Positions 62,864-64,000 of a stretch of 64,000 bases of DNA are shown here, piece after piece (positions within the stretch are counted from its first letter, which is position 1; every line of letters begins with the position of its first letter). Location: contig JAJYDT010000004.1 in the NCBI GenBank assembly GCA_021777335.1, positions 1 to 64,000 on the forward strand, read 5' to 3'. Source of the DNA: Pseudomonadota bacterium (lineage in GTDB: Bacteria > Pseudomonadota > Gammaproteobacteria > Acidiferrobacterales > Acidiferrobacteraceae). The position numbers and the translations under genes are program-made. The notes under the pieces are model-generated. The model had not been told where the DNA came from. It saw nothing but the letters and a program-made list of their open reading frames with translations, and searched no databases.

Positions 62864-63689
62864 TAGGTGCTGGAATAGGGGGGTGCGGCTCGTAACCCAC
62901 GATCTCGAAGTCTTCGAAGCGGTAATCGAGGATGGACTGCGGCCGGCGTTTGAGTCTTAACCTGGGCGGAGATTTCGGGACCCGTGCAAGCTGGATACGC
63001 GCCTGGTCGAGGTGGTTGCGGTAGAGGTGCAGGTCGCCGATCGAGTGCACAATTTCATGGGCCTCAAGATCGCATTGTTGCGCGACCATGTGAGTGAGCA
63101 GCGCTACGCTCGCTACGTTGAACGGCAGTCCAAGGAACACGTCGGCGCTGCGCTGTGTCATCAGGCAGCTCAAGCGTCCCTGTGCCACATAGAACTGATA
63201 CATGACATGGCACGGCGCGAGCGCCATCTTGCCGCACCGGACGTTCTCCTGCGGACTCCGTCGTTCATCGGGGAGGCTGGAGACATTCCATGCGTTGATA
63301 ATGTGCCGGCGGCTGTCCGGGTTGCGCTGCAGCCCATCAATGAGCGCCGAGACTTGATCGTAGGTGCGCCCGTCGGGTCCGGCCCAGTGACGCCACTGGG
63401 CCCCGTACACCGGGCCGAGATCACCTTCCTCCGACGCCCATTCGTTCCAGATCGTTACGCCATGGTCGACAAGATAACGTGTGTTCGTGCCGCCCTGCAG
63501 GAACCAGAGCAGTTCGTGTACGATGGACCGCAAGTGCACCTTCTTCGTGGTGAGGAGCGGGAACCCCTGACGCAGATCGTGACGATACATGCGTCCGAAC
63601 ACCGAGAGTGTGCCCGTACCCGTGCGGTCGCCTTTCTCGACACCGTGGGTCAGTATTTCCTGCAGCAGTTCCAGGTATTGGTGGTCCAT
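62853..63689 (-). CDS. thyA: Thymidylate synthase
   Basis: Makes dTMP from dUMP using methylene-tetrahydrofolate, 278 residues (E. coli 264). The catalytic cysteine is in [14 protein letters not shown], phosphate arginines in [12 protein letters not shown], and the folate/dUMP asparagine segment is [17 protein letters not shown]. The N-terminal [12 protein letters not shown] and [22 protein letters not shown] are standard. A TATACT box (63728-63723 on the minus strand) lies about 35 bases upstream and may be its -10 element. Co-transcribed with folA, whose product recycles the dihydrofolate. Confidence 0.97.
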   Translation of the reverse strand: MDHQYLELLQEILTHGVEKGDRTGTGTLSVFGRMYRHDLRQGFPLLTTKKVHLRSIVHELLWFLQGGTNTRYLVDHGVTIWNEWASEEGDLGPVYGAQWRHWAGPDGRTYDQVSALIDGLQRNPDSRRHIINAWNVSSLPDERRSPQENVRCGKMALAPCHVMYQFYVAQGRLSCLMTQRSADVFLGLPFNVASVALLTHMVAQQCDLEAHEIVHSIGDLHLYRNHLDQARIQLARVPKSPPRLRLKRRPQSILDYRFEDFEIVGYEPHPPIPAPIAV

Positions 63690-63829
63690 GGGGCCCCGGG
63701 GCGCTGAAACAGCGAGAGGGAGAGTATAAGGTTCCGCCCCGTACCGGGAAAGCGCGTCGAGGGGGTTGGTTTCGATCCCCGCCCGCGCGATAATGAGCCT
63801 ATGTCTGTGGTCTTGCTTCTGTCGGCGTC

Positions 63830-64000
63830 TTGATCGAGGTCCGCGAGAGCCCGCAGCACGGCCGCGGCGTTTTTGCCGTCACGCCGATCCCTAGGGGTAC
63901 GGTCGTGCTTGAATTCCATGGTCCGCACCTCGCCGCGCATGAGGTGGCACCCGATTCCTATCATCTGCAGATCGACGAGTTCGAATACCTCGGTGCCTCC
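63830..64000 (+). CDS. SET-domain protein, N-terminal part (runs off the window)
   Basis: The frame from TTG 63830 to the window end reads [21 protein letters not shown]... and contains the SET N-terminal signature HGRGVFA followed by [13 protein letters not shown] proteins are lysine methyltransferases best known from eukaryotes, with many bacterial members of unknown substrate. No ATG is available; TTG 63830 is the only in-frame start candidate before the motif and lacks a ribosome binding site, so the start is uncertain. At least 57 codons are present. It is divergent from thyA. Confidence 0.65.
   Translation, partial: MIEVRESPQHGRGVFAVTPIPRGTVVLEFHGPHLAAHEVAPDSYHLQIDEFEYLGAS

Overview
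The window is a gene-dense, GC-rich stretch of a gammaproteobacterial chromosome. Evidence for this is the gene content and several gene neighbourhoods shared with Escherichia coli and relatives: rluE-nudJ-mnmA-purB beside icd, a cold-shock gene divergent from clpS-clpA with infA and aat next to it, bamD divergent from rluD-pgeF, and leuCDB followed by fimV. A plasma-membrane H+-ATPase of the type common in acid-loving microbes, plus RND efflux and thiol chemistry genes, hints at an acidophilic or metal-exposed chemolithotroph (an Acidiferrobacter-like organism is my guess, not proven). No rRNA, tRNA, CRISPR array, intact insertion sequence or prophage was recognised.

Layout. 0.1-2.4 kb: DUF3579 gene, pyrD and an RluF-type pseudouridine synthase, divergent from ilvD. 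4.4-6.7 kb: an unusual CsrA and htpG under a sigma-32-type promoter. 7.1-8.3 kb: a two-zinc-ribbon protein with a fresh 213-bp internal duplication. 8.3-10.6 kb: cbpM/cbpA, an NlpC/P60 lipoprotein and a small membrane protein. 10.6-14.8 kb: purB, a uracil-DNA-glycosylase-like gene, mnmA, nudJ, rluE. 14.8-23.9 kb: icd, a two-component system and an RND tripartite pump. 23.9-30.5 kb: cold-shock protein, clpS-clpA, infA, and the N-degron transferases bpt and aat. 30.7-35.1 kb: sucC-sucD-nadE-(frameshifted gene)-glnB, a tightly coupled set. 35.1-38.5 kb: bamD, rluD, pgeF, nadC. 38.5-41.5 kb: egtB, egtC, egtD. 41.8-47.6 kb: CBS protein, H+-ATPase, an MFS-acyltransferase fusion. 47.6-53.2 kb: clpB, yciA-like thioesterase, TraB/GumN protein, aroC. 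53.2-59 kb: MFS transporter, LysR regulator, leuCDB. 59-64 kb: fimV, YbhB-like protein, folA, thyA and the start of a SET-domain gene.

How it works together. Protein quality control is prominent: htpG and clpB carry sigma-32-like promoters that are identical at both hexamers and in spacing, cbpA has a close variant, and ClpS, ClpA, Aat and Bpt form a nearly complete N-degron pathway. Carbon/nitrogen status is linked by sucCD, glutamine-dependent nadE and the PII gene glnB in one putative operon. That operon contains a 107-codon gene broken by a single extra base in a C7 tract, which may be a sequencing error, a recent mutation or a slippage site. The egt genes point to ergothioneine synthesis. 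Most remaining genes are housekeeping (pyrimidine, purine, branched-chain amino acid, chorismate, folate/thymidylate and NAD synthesis, RNA modification).

All calls come from reading the sequence; no database search was run. Functions of short or unfamiliar proteins are left open.
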